Below, piece after piece: positions 1-6,055 of a stretch of 8,485 nucleotides of DNA. How positions within the stretch are numbered: the first letter of the stretch is position 1; each line of letters starts with the position of its first letter. Origin of the DNA: Methanocorpusculum sp. (lineage in GTDB: Archaea; Halobacteriota; Methanomicrobia; Methanomicrobiales; Methanocorpusculaceae). Below the pieces are notes generated by a model, which did no database searches, had not been told where the DNA came from, and was given only the letters and a program-made list of their open reading frames with translations. The position numbers and the translations under genes were made by a program. The stretch spans positions 1-8,485 of the forward strand of contig DALTWQ010000055.1 of assembly GCA_029987025.1 (NCBI GenBank). The letters are read 5' to 3'.

Positions 1-536
1 ACGGATACGGCTATGAACCATTCGATGCAGAAGGCGTTGCAGCAGGCCCGTGCGAGTTAATCAAACAGGGTGTGGTAAACAAGTTCATGCACTCACGCGA
101 AACACTGGCAGCAGTCGGACTCGATACCGGAGATGCCGGCCACGCCCGTGCCGAGCCCGGAATGCAGCCTCTTGTCCGGATGAGCAACACCTACATCAAA
201 GAAGGCGATGCATCCTACGATGAGATTCTTGAGACCTGCAGAAACGGCATTCTCTTAATCGGCTCACGCGGAGGTCAGGTTGACCCCGGACGCGGCGTGT
301 TCCAGTTCAACGCAAAGTACGGCTACAGAATCGAAAACGGGGAGACAACACAGATGCTCCGCGACGTCTCATTGTCAGGAGACATCTTATCAGTTCTGCA
401 CAACATTGCACTCTGCGGAAAAGAGCGGAAAATGTCATCAGGTATGTGCGGTAAAGGACAGAATGTTCCGGTATCAGACGGAGCGCCGCACGTGTATCTG
501 ACAGAAGCCACCGTAGGAGGTGCCGGAAATGCCTGA
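1..536 (+). CDS. tldD: TldD, metalloprotease subunit of TldD/TldE (C-terminal part only)
   Basis: The reading frame is open from the left edge (first full codon at base 3) to TGA at 534-536, so only about the last 177 residues are present. TldD pairs with TldE in a cytoplasmic zinc metalloprotease that, in bacteria, trims unfolded or modified peptides such as microcin B17 precursor. Seen here: an ATAGP-like turn near the start (VAAGPCELIKQG), the segment IGSRGGQVDPGRGVFQFNAKYGYRIENG, which matches the TldD strand pattern, and the C-terminal signature CGKGQNVPVSDGAPH with VGGAG at the end. The Cys at 447-449 sits where the TldD family has its third zinc ligand. The HExxxH motif should lie upstream, outside the window. 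The stop overlaps the tldE start by 8 bases, so the two are almost certainly co-transcribed and translationally coupled. The family call is secure; the natural substrate in this organism cannot be read from the sequence. Confidence 0.93.
   Translation, partial: GYGYEPFDAEGVAAGPCELIKQGVVNKFMHSRETLAAVGLDTGDAGHARAEPGMQPLVRMSNTYIKEGDASYDEILETCRNGILLIGSRGGQVDPGRGVFQFNAKYGYRIENGETTQMLRDVSLSGDILSVLHNIALCGKERKMSSGMCGKGQNVPVSDGAPHVYLTEATVGGAGNA
516..520 (+). promoter_or_regulatory. Ribosome binding site that fixes the tldE start
   Basis: GGAGG lies inside the end of tldD, 8 bases before ATG at 529. This supports ATG 529 over the in-frame GTG at 520, which overlaps the Shine-Dalgarno itself. It fits translational coupling of tldE to tldD. 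Confidence 0.75.
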
Positions 537-1818
537 AATTGATATTGACGCAATTATTTCAAAAGGACAGAAACTCGCAGACGAGATTGAGGTCTATACC
601 GCATCATACGAAGACCTGACCCTGGAACAGCGCGGTTGTGAGATTTCATCCGTCTTCGAACACTCGGGAACGACCATCTATCTCCGTGTGGTAAAGGATA
701 AAAAAATCGGTGTTTCTGCAACATCAGACGTTACCAGAATTGATGCGGCACTGACAGCGGCGCTGAGCTCCGCAAAACTCTCTGAAGCAGTGCCCGGTTG
801 GGCAGGCTTCCCGGAAAAATCAGCAATTGCAGATGGCGAAGACCCGGTTGACAGAACTCTTGAAATCTCCCCTGAAACTGCGAAAGAGTACTTGTCCCGT
901 ATGAACAGCGGCGCTGCAAAGTATCCGGAGGCGCGTCCTGTATCAGGCGGGGTTACGCTCAACAAAGGAATGTCCAGACTTGCAAACTCAAACGGCGTGT
1001 ACCTCGAACGCGAGTTTTCCGATATTGTGCTTGGAATGGATGCAATATGCGACGGTTCGACGGGATACTCGAGCGGCTCGTCGCCGTTTGCTTCGCGCAT
1101 CAATCCTGAAAAAGTCGGTGAAGAAACCGCGTTCTTCGCATCTGCATCACGCAATGGTCAAAGCATTGAGTCGAAAAAGTATGATGTGGTCTTTTCTGAA
1201 GACGCGGTCGATTCCCTGATTCTTGAACTCTTCTCCGAGGCGGTGAACGGAAGAAATGTGCTCACCGGAAAATCAGTTTATGCAGGAAAATTAGGCACAA
1301 AGGTTGCATCAGATTCTCTTTCGATTACGGATGAACCGATGAATAAAGCAGGAGATTCCTGGCGCAGATTTGATACGGAAGGTACAGCCGCAAAAGACAC
1401 ACCGCTTATCAGAAACGGTGTTTTAGAGTCGTTCCTCTATGATGCAAAAACCGCGGCACAGGCAGGATGCACCTCAACCGGTCATGCACACCGCACCGGC
1501 AGCGGAAGTACGCTTATCGTTCCGCACTGTTTAACCATCAAAGCACCGACCGAAGATGTGCTTGAGCGCCCGTGTCTCTATGTGAAAGAAGTAATAGGGG
1601 CTCACACGGCAAATCCGCTCACCGGAGAGTTTTCGGTTGAATCCGCAAATGCGTTCCTTGCAGAAAACGGGGAACTGAAGACACCGGTAAAGAAAGCAAT
1701 GCTCGCCGGAAACATCTTTGAGATTCTGGCAGGAGAACTTACCGCCTCGAAGGAGACAAAAGCACTTTCCGGTGCGCTTGTTCCGAAGCTGAGAATCCCG
1801 GGCTTACAGGTTATCTGA
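529..1818 (+). CDS. tldE: TldE/PmbA, non-catalytic partner of TldD
   Basis: This is a complete 429-residue protein of normal PmbA/TldE length. TldE forms the heterodimer with TldD and helps position the peptide, but lacks the zinc site; no HExxxH motif is visible here, as expected. Seen: an N-terminal domain with the EVYTASYEDLTLEQRGCEIS pattern followed by GTTIYLRVV and IGVSATSD (about residues 21-67); a central segment with LANSNGVYLEREFSD; and the C-terminal PmbA signature DTEGTAAKDTPLIRNGVLESFLYD, then TSTGHAHRTGSG and ANPLTGEFSVE with AFLAENGELKTPVKKA. ATG 529 is chosen because GGAGG at 516-520 is ideally spaced. It overlaps tldD by 8 bases and is followed after 5 bases by a RecA-fold gene, so a three-gene operon is likely. 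Family assignment is strong. The cellular role in methanogens is inferred only from the bacterial complex. Confidence 0.93.
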   Translation: MPEIDIDAIISKGQKLADEIEVYTASYEDLTLEQRGCEISSVFEHSGTTIYLRVVKDKKIGVSATSDVTRIDAALTAALSSAKLSEAVPGWAGFPEKSAIADGEDPVDRTLEISPETAKEYLSRMNSGAAKYPEARPVSGGVTLNKGMSRLANSNGVYLEREFSDIVLGMDAICDGSTGYSSGSSPFASRINPEKVGEETAFFASASRNGQSIESKKYDVVFSEDAVDSLILELFSEAVNGRNVLTGKSVYAGKLGTKVASDSLSITDEPMNKAGDSWRRFDTEGTAAKDTPLIRNGVLESFLYDAKTAAQAGCTSTGHAHRTGSGSTLIVPHCLTIKAPTEDVLERPCLYVKEVIGAHTANPLTGEFSVESANAFLAENGELKTPVKKAMLAGNIFEILAGELTASKETKALSGALVPKLRIPGLQVI

Positions 1819-1823
1819 TACGA

Positions 1824-2504
1824 ATGACTCCGCCCCGCATTTCAACCGGCATCCCTGCTCTTGACACCGCATTATCCGGGGGTCTATCCGCAGGGGCTGT
1901 TCTCCTCGTTGCAGAAAACAGCATAGATGCAGCACGTCTGATGCAGACTGTTCTTCTGAATCTAAGACATGAGAATAAAGAGGCGTTCTACATCACCTCA
2001 AAAAAATCTGCTGCATCCCAGGCAGCAGAGTTTAAAGCACGATTAGGCGATGCTGAAGGGATGGACGCATGTATATTCGATGCCGGTGTGCCTGATGAAA
2101 ATGCACTTGACCGCGTATTAGAAAAAATTGCTGCATATCCGGCAGGATGTTCTGTGTTTCTGGATTCACTGACATCATATGTTCCCTTTGCCGAACAGAA
2201 CTTTACGCTGTTTCTGCAGAAAACAAACAAAGCGCTGCGTGAGTTTTCAGAGAAAAATATTACCTGCATTTTTCTGCTGGCCGCAGGTGCTTTTACAAAA
2301 GAACATGAGGTCTGTTTTACCGATCTGTTTTCCCACATCTTGCGCCTGAGTCAGGAATCTTCAGAGCAGAAACCTAAACGCATCTTGTCCATCGAAAGCG
2401 TTTCTCAGGATGTATCTCTTTCGCCCAGGGAAGAACTGCAGCTGAGTGCGTCGCTGTCACCGGACGGAACTGTTGCTTTATCACACTTAAGAAGAATCAG
2501 GTAA
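1824..2504 (+). CDS. RAD55/KaiC-like RecA-fold protein with degenerate P-loop
   Basis: This is a 226-residue protein. The N-terminus ISTGIPALDTALSGGLSAGAVLLVAE (residues 6-31) is the classic opening of archaeal KaiC/RadA-like ATPases. However, the next stretch, where GxxGxGK[ST] should be, reads NSIDAARLM, so the Walker A lysine and glycines are missing. A Walker B-like strand GCSVFLDSLTSYV (residues 108-120, Asp114) is retained. Such proteins in archaea are usually small single-domain regulators or scaffolds; ATP hydrolysis is unlikely here. No second domain, DNA-binding helix or membrane segment is visible. It starts 5 bases after the tldE stop with no good Shine-Dalgarno, suggesting coupled translation from tldE. 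A link to TldD/TldE function is suggested by position only. The fold is fairly sure; the function is unknown. Confidence 0.72.
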   Translation: MTPPRISTGIPALDTALSGGLSAGAVLLVAENSIDAARLMQTVLLNLRHENKEAFYITSKKSAASQAAEFKARLGDAEGMDACIFDAGVPDENALDRVLEKIAAYPAGCSVFLDSLTSYVPFAEQNFTLFLQKTNKALREFSEKNITCIFLLAAGAFTKEHEVCFTDLFSHILRLSQESSEQKPKRILSIESVSQDVSLSPREELQLSASLSPDGTVALSHLRRIR

Positions 2505-2514
2505 TGTAAATGGT

Positions 2515-2530
2515 AACACTCTTAAGTGTT
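2515..2530 (+). terminator. Short hairpin after the tldD-tldE-recA-like operon
   Basis: AACACT-CTTA-AGTGTT is a perfect 6-bp stem with a 4-base loop, 11 bases after the stop of the RecA-like gene. No U-tract follows directly, so it is more likely a 3'-end stabilising or pausing structure than a strong intrinsic terminator. Short T-rich tracts appear only later (around 2628-2670). Confidence 0.35.
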
Positions 2531-2551
2531 GAAAACCAATAATACAGTTAC

Positions 2552-2613
2552 AAGGAATGAGGGTTTGGAATAAAACTTCCTTAACTTAGATCGACACTCT
2601 AATCTCATTCCTT
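2552..2613. repeat. 10-bp inverted repeat with nested small hairpin
   Basis: AAGGAATGAG (2552-2561) and CTCATTCCTT (2604-2613) are perfect reverse complements separated by 42 bases. Inside, GGAA-TAAAAC-TTCC (2567-2580) can form a smaller stem. It lies in the gene-free stretch between the RecA-like gene and the transporter. It could be part of a 3' untranslated structure, a small RNA, or a short remnant element; nothing in it is recognisable as a known RNA family. The rest of 2505-2750 holds no convincing gene. I see only T-rich tracts and a 10-bp palindrome TGATGCATCA at 2728-2737. Confidence 0.5.
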
Positions 2614-2750
2614 ACCTCTTCTGAACGAATTTCTCCTATTTTACTGTTTTTCGAAGAATATTTTTCGCGCATTCCATTTCTGGAGCATCACCGTGAACCG
2701 CGGCGCAGACTATCATCTATCTGTATCTGATGCATCATTACTTTATCAAT

Positions 2751-2778
2751 AAATTGGCACAACACAACTTGCCAATTT
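2751..2778. promoter_or_regulatory. Dyad operator candidate at the transporter promoter
   Basis: AAATTGGCA (2751-2759) and TGCCAATTT (2770-2778) form a perfect 9-bp inverted repeat with a 10-base spacer, 28 bases in total. The right arm runs into the TATA box that starts at 2777 and covers the position of the BRE, so a dimeric regulator bound here would block or modulate TBP/TFB recruitment. The half-site spacing suits a winged-helix or HTH dimer. It does not match the NrpR (GGTA-N6-TACC) site that I know for methanogens. The regulator is not identifiable from this window. Confidence 0.55.
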
Positions 2779-2786
2779 TATAAATA
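2777..2786 (+). promoter_or_regulatory. TATA box of the NSS transporter gene
   Basis: TTTATAAATA is a near-ideal archaeal TATA box centred about 31 bases before ATG 2812. Initiation about 25 bases downstream would give a leader of only a few bases. GGGG at 2806-2809 is too close to the ATG to be a normal ribosome binding site, which fits a near-leaderless transcript. Confidence 0.7.
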
Positions 2787-2811
2787 CTATCTCTGCTAAT
2801 AATATGGGGTC

Positions 2812-4155
2812 ATGGCAGAACGGCACTTATTCTCCAGCCGTATCGGATTTATCCTTGCAGCTGCAGCATCTGCTGTAGGTCTTGGAAACCTCTGGAGGTT
2901 CCCATATCTTTCTGCAAAATACGGCGGAGGAATATTTCTCTTAATATATCTGGCTCTTGTCGTCACCCTCGGTTTTACCATCATGATTACAGAGGTAACC
3001 TTAGGACGAAAGACCGGAAAAAGCGCGCTGTGGGCATACGGCGCCTTAAAGAAAAAATGGCACTGGCTAGGTATTCTTGCACTGGTAATTCCCTGTATCA
3101 TCTTACCGTATTATTCCGTAATTGGCGGGTGGATTATGGAGTACGGCTTCCAGTTTATCACCGGCCAGATGAATATAATCGCCGCTGATGCAGGCGGATT
3201 TTTTGGAGGATTCATCTCCGCAAATACTGCACCTATCATCTGGACTGCAATCTTCATGGTTATCACCGGCATTGTCCTCCTTTTCGGTGTTCAGAAAGGT
3301 ATTCAGCGTGTCTGTACGATTATTCTTCCGCTCTTAATTGTACTGATGATTGGTCTTGCCGTCTACTGTCTTACACTCCCCGGAGGACTTGACGGTCTTG
3401 CATACTACATCATTCCGGACTTTTCAAAGTTCTCAGGTGAAGCTGTCCTTGCGGCAATGGGTCAGATGTTCTACTCCCTAAGTCTGGCAATGGGCATTAT
3501 GATTACCTACGGCTCATACCTCTCCAGGAAAGAAAACATCGAAAAGTCTGTACGCCACATCGAAATCTTCGACACCGGGATTGCAATTCTTGCCGGTCTC
3601 TTAATTGTTCCTGCCGCATTCGTCTTCTCCGGCGGATCTCCTGAAGCACTCGGAGCCGGCCCCGGACTGATGTTTATTCAGCTTCCGCAGGTCTTTGCAA
3701 CGATGCCCATTGGTTCTGTGATAGGTTCAGTCTTTTTCGTGTGCGTGTTCTTTGCAGCACTTACATCTGCAATAAGTCTCTTTGAGGTGCCGGTTGCAGC
3801 AATTATCGATAAGCTCAAAATATCCCGTAAAGCAGCAGTCGGTCTGGTTCTGTTAGGAGAACTTATCCTCGGAGTTATTATCAACCTCGGATACGGCGCA
3901 TGGGCAGACTTCAAGATTCTCGGACTGCAGATATTAGACTTCATGGATGCATTAAGCAACAACATCTTAATGCCTATCTTAGCTCTGGTAACCTGTATCT
4001 TTGTCGGCTGGATTCTTAAACCGAAGGCAATTGATGACGAAGTCGAGAGCAGTGATAAGTTCAAAGCAAAGAAGTTCTATCATGGTATGATTAAATTCAT
4101 TGCACCGGTCTGTCTGGCTGCAATCTTAATCTACATGGTAGTATCCCTTTTCTAA
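2812..4155 (+). CDS. Sodium-dependent transporter, NSS/SNF family
   Basis: A 447-residue integral membrane protein with LeuT-fold signatures that probably imports an amino acid or similar small solute with Na+. TM1 (about residues 9-32) carries SAVGLGNLWRFPY, the unwound sodium/substrate segment with the NSS signature. TM2 is near 39-62 and TM3 near 86-112, with LPYYSVIGGW at the LeuT tyrosine position. TM6 has MFYSLSLAMGIMITYGSYLSR (219-239), matching the LeuT substrate-binding helix. TM8 has FAALTSAISLFE (314-325), containing the Thr/Ser pair of the Na2 site. I count 11 or 12 membrane helices, the last at 424-446; the length fits the shorter prokaryotic 11-TM members (Tyt1/MhsT type). It is monocistronic, with its own TATA box and a dyad beside it, and is followed by an unusual inverted-repeat element. 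The family is certain; the substrate is not deducible. Confidence 0.93.
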   Translation: MAERHLFSSRIGFILAAAASAVGLGNLWRFPYLSAKYGGGIFLLIYLALVVTLGFTIMITEVTLGRKTGKSALWAYGALKKKWHWLGILALVIPCIILPYYSVIGGWIMEYGFQFITGQMNIIAADAGGFFGGFISANTAPIIWTAIFMVITGIVLLFGVQKGIQRVCTIILPLLIVLMIGLAVYCLTLPGGLDGLAYYIIPDFSKFSGEAVLAAMGQMFYSLSLAMGIMITYGSYLSRKENIEKSVRHIEIFDTGIAILAGLLIVPAAFVFSGGSPEALGAGPGLMFIQLPQVFATMPIGSVIGSVFFVCVFFAALTSAISLFEVPVAAIIDKLKISRKAAVGLVLLGELILGVIINLGYGAWADFKILGLQILDFMDALSNNILMPILALVTCIFVGWILKPKAIDDEVESSDKFKAKKFYHGMIKFIAPVCLAAILIYMVVSLF

Positions 4156-4159
4156 TTTT

Positions 4160-4312
4160 TTGTAACTATTCAGCCACCGTATGAAATACTGGGAGATTTC
4201 GTTTTACTGATGCGAATTCCCAAAAAGAACGCGAATCTTCGCGGTTATTTTTTGTCAATGCCCACCGACAAAAACAACTTGTATTTTTAAAAAGGGTGCT
4301 GAATAGTTTCAA
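4160..4312. repeat. Inverted-repeat-bounded, hairpin-rich element (MITE-like or structured RNA)
   Basis: The ends are imperfect inverted repeats. AACTATTCAGC at 4164-4174 pairs perfectly with GCTGAATAGTT at 4298-4308, ACC 4176-4178 pairs with GGT 4295-4297 around one bulged C, and TTG 4160-4162 pairs with CAA 4310-4312 after one mismatch. Read outward-in, the ends are TTGTAACTATTCAGC and TTGAAACTATTCAGC. Inside are four local stems: GTAT/ATAC at 4179-4189, TGGGA-ATT-CG against CG-AAT-TCCCA at 4190-4222, a GCGA/TCGC hairpin at 4228-4246, and TTTTTGTC/GACAAAAA at 4249-4274. The element begins 4 bases after the transporter stop codon. It contains no ORF of note. I cannot see a clean target-site duplication; both flanks are T-rich. 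It could be a non-autonomous transposable element or a folded RNA between the transporter and cobD. Confidence 0.6.
4228..4253 (+). terminator. Hairpin with U-tract, probable transporter terminator
   Basis: AAC-GCGA-ATCT-TCGC-G-GTT forms a 7-bp stem with one bulged G and a 4-base loop (4228-4246). It is followed one base later by six Ts at 4248-4253. This is the best terminator-like signal downstream of the transporter. A second T6 run stands directly after the stop codon at 4156-4161. Confidence 0.5.
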
Positions 4313-4325
4313 CTTTTTTCCAGAG

Positions 4326-4352
4326 CAGATGAGTGTTAGACCACTGCATTTG
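4326..4352 (+). other. Hairpin upstream of cobD
   Basis: CAGATGAGTG (4326-4335) can pair with CACT-(G)-CATTTG (4342-4352) around a TTAGAC loop, giving 10 pairs including one G-U and one bulged G. If transcription of cobD starts upstream of it (for example from the TTTTTAAAAA at 4284-4293) it would lie in the leader. If it starts from the TATA-like site at 4378 it would not be transcribed. No conserved cobalamin-riboswitch box is seen nearby. Confidence 0.3.
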
Positions 4353-4377
4353 TTTTACCGCAATTCATTACGCGGGG

Positions 4378-4383
4378 TATATG
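4378..4383 (+). promoter_or_regulatory. Possible TATA element for cobD-cobY
   Basis: TATATG after a GGGG tract stands about 32 bases before ATG 4412, the spacing that gives an almost leaderless mRNA. An alternative is TTTTTAAAAA at 4284-4293, inside the inverted-repeat element, which would give a leader of about 100 bases. Neither is a perfect TTTAWATA box. Confidence 0.35.
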
Positions 4384-4411
4384 TGTTTTGAAGAACAACA
4401 TGTTACTACAC

Positions 4412-5398
4412 ATGTCTGCAGAATTTCCGAAGAAAGTATTCCACGGAGGAAAAACCTACTCCTCAGCGGACGCTGCAGATATCTTAAACGTAAGCGCCAG
4501 TCTAAATCCGTTTGCCCCGCAAATCCCCACAGACTTTTCGTTCGCAGATTTAGGTGAGTATCCGGATGACTCATACGCGGAACTGAAGGAAAAAATCAGC
4601 AGCATATTCCACCGTCCGGCAGATGAAATCTGTGTGGGCAACGGCTCGGCAGAACTGATGCGTGTCTACTGTCTTGCAGCAGACGGAACGAACTGCAGAA
4701 TAGATATGCCCACCTTCGGCGAGTATGAACTTTCGGCACAGCTCGCCGGAAAAAAAGTGGTATCCTATCCTGAAAAGTGGGACATCAGATTCATCTGCAA
4801 CCCGAACAATCCGACAGGGACGGTACTTGAACACGATGAGATGCTTTCCATCATCGACTACTCCGAAAAACACAATCAGCAGCTGTTCGTCGACGAGGCG
4901 TTCATGGAACTTGCCGAGACCGATGAATCAGTTGCCGGCGTTTCATCAGAAAATCTCTTTGTTCTGCGGTCTCTTACAAAAGCGTTCGCGGTTCCCGGAC
5001 TCAGGTTCGGATTCGGGTTCGGCCCTGCAGATTTGATTGAGAAGATGGAAACCATACGTCCGCCCTGGTCGGTGAACTCCTTCGCGGAAAAATACGCGAT
5101 GGCGGCACTTGACCATTACAAGGACCTGCAGGTTTCTGCAAAGAAGATTACCCGCGAGCGGGAATGGATTTTTGACGCGCTTGAGTCGCGTCATCTGCCC
5201 TATTTTGCGTCAAAGACGAACTTTGTCTGCATCAATACAGGCAAGTCCGCATCAGAGGTGACGGAAAAGATGCTTTTGCAGGGCATCTATGTCAGAGACT
5301 GCACGTCATTCGGTCTGCCGGAAAATATCCGCATCTCTGTTGGGAGGCGGGATACAAATAAACATGTTCTGGAGGTTCTTGATTCATGCTTGCGTTAA
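4412..5398 (+). CDS. cobD: CobD-like L-threonine-O-3-phosphate decarboxylase
   Basis: This PLP enzyme of the class I aminotransferase fold converts threonine phosphate to (R)-1-amino-2-propanol phosphate, the linker of the cobamide nucleotide loop. Numbering from ATG 4412 (328 residues): HGG at 11-13 followed by a LNVSASLNPF segment, the CobD opening (HGG...DFSANINPL in Salmonella); NPNNPTG at 130-136; DEAF at 161-164, whose Asp contacts the pyridine nitrogen; SLTK at 187-190, with Lys190 the Schiff-base lysine; then VPGLRFGFG and PPWSVNSFAE, the latter matching the PWSVNALA of Salmonella CobD; and RISVGR near the C-terminus. Histidinol-phosphate aminotransferase is the close alternative, but the HGG start and PPWSVN segment, plus cobY next door, favour CobD. 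In-frame ATG 4400 and TTG 4388 would add 4 or 8 residues; none has a convincing Shine-Dalgarno. It overlaps cobY by 13 bases. Confidence 0.86.
   Translation: MSAEFPKKVFHGGKTYSSADAADILNVSASLNPFAPQIPTDFSFADLGEYPDDSYAELKEKISSIFHRPADEICVGNGSAELMRVYCLAADGTNCRIDMPTFGEYELSAQLAGKKVVSYPEKWDIRFICNPNNPTGTVLEHDEMLSIIDYSEKHNQQLFVDEAFMELAETDESVAGVSSENLFVLRSLTKAFAVPGLRFGFGFGPADLIEKMETIRPPWSVNSFAEKYAMAALDHYKDLQVSAKKITREREWIFDALESRHLPYFASKTNFVCINTGKSASEVTEKMLLQGIYVRDCTSFGLPENIRISVGRRDTNKHVLEVLDSCLR
5371..5375 (+). promoter_or_regulatory. Ribosome binding site of cobY
   Basis: GGAGG inside the 3' end of cobD, 10 bases before ATG 5386, sets the cobY start and explains the 13-base gene overlap. Confidence 0.65.
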
Positions 5399-5979
5399 TT
5401 TTCGCCGGAGGTGAAGGAAGCAGGTTAAAGCTCGGCGAAAAGGCACTGGTTACCGTAGGCGGCAGAGCTATGCTTTCCCGCGTTGTCGATGCGTTTCTGG
5501 CGTCAGGTGATGAGCCGGTCGCGGTAACGTCGCATAAAACGCCGTTTACGCGGAACTTCTGCCGGGCGCAGGGAATTGATTTTATTGACACGTCTGGCGC
5601 CGGATATCTTGAGGATCTGCGTGAGGCTGTTGAACTCTCAGGCGAAGACGGCCCGCTTTTCACCTCTGCAGCGGACATTCCGTATCTGACGGCTGATATT
5701 ATCAGTCAGGTAAAGTCCGCGTATTTCGCATCCGGATGCGAGGCCTGCTCTGCATGGATTCCTGTTGAGTTCTGCAGACGTTTCAATACGGAGCCCAGGT
5801 ACTGTATGACAGTACAGGGAATCGAGGCAGCACCTTGTGCGCTGAATATTTTTCTCGGCGCAAAACTCCTGGATGAGCAGAGCGAACATGCAATTCTTTT
5901 AAACGAGCCGAAGATGGCGTTTAATGTAAATACCCGCGAGGAACTTGAGGCCGCGGAAAAAGCGTTTGAGCGGGGATAA
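5386..5979 (+). CDS. cobY: CobY, GTP:adenosylcobinamide-phosphate guanylyltransferase
   Basis: A 197-residue archaeal-type nucleotidyltransferase that transfers GMP from GTP to adenosylcobinamide phosphate, giving AdoCbi-GDP for CobS. It replaces the bacterial CobU and has no kinase domain. Seen: the Rossmann-like opening ALIFAGGEGSRL (residues 3-14) with Lys19 in GEKALV, the GTP-binding signature of the family; SGD-type strand to AVTSHKTP (46-53); the highly characteristic IDTSGAGYLEDL (67-78), nearly the same as in the Methanocaldococcus jannaschii enzyme; SAADIPYL (94-101), a probable metal-binding Asp region; and C-terminal FNVNTREELEAAE. Length matches the M. jannaschii protein (about 196). 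It is co-transcribed with cobD upstream, so one transcript supplies both sides of nucleotide loop assembly. Nothing unusual is seen in it. Confidence 0.93.
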   Translation: MLALIFAGGEGSRLKLGEKALVTVGGRAMLSRVVDAFLASGDEPVAVTSHKTPFTRNFCRAQGIDFIDTSGAGYLEDLREAVELSGEDGPLFTSAADIPYLTADIISQVKSAYFASGCEACSAWIPVEFCRRFNTEPRYCMTVQGIEAAPCALNIFLGAKLLDEQSEHAILLNEPKMAFNVNTREELEAAEKAFERG

Positions 5980-6026
5980 AACCAACAACCCGTTTTCTCA
6001 AACAAAAATACAGAAAAACACGTACG

Positions 6027-6035
6027 AAAAAAAAA
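6027..6035 (-). terminator. U-tract terminator of the minus-strand hydrolase gene
   Basis: Nine As on the plus strand read as nine Us in the transcript about 20-30 bases after the stop of the minus-strand gene, with further U-rich tracts beyond (6014-6018 and 6004-6008). This is the usual archaeal oligo-U termination style. A weak AAATAC/GTATTT stem (6006-6011 with 6036-6041) brackets it. The convergent 76-base gap holds nothing else. Confidence 0.5.
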
Positions 6036-6055
6036 GTATTTGATTTAATCCCCAC

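Noticed and set aside
678..1154. 158-codon open frame antisense to tldE
   Set aside because: It lies wholly within tldE, shows no recognisable motif and has the composition expected of a reverse frame of a GC-balanced gene. The tldE frame matches PmbA along its whole length.
2728..2737. 10-bp palindrome TGATGCATCA as an operator
   Set aside because: It is about 40 bases upstream of the TATA box, stands alone and is short enough to be chance; the dyad at 2751-2778 is the better candidate.
2505..2811. tRNA or C/D-box sRNA in the gap
   Set aside because: No T-loop (GGTTCRANNCC-like), no cloverleaf and no paired C and D boxes are visible.
4160..4411. Cobalamin riboswitch upstream of cobD
   Set aside because: GCCACC at 4173-4178 caught the eye, but I cannot find the conserved B12 box or the expected core arrangement.
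5005..5030. TTCGG/TTCGGG micro-repeat in cobD
   Set aside because: It encodes the RFGFGFG strand after the PLP lysine and is explained by the protein sequence; it is not a repeat element.
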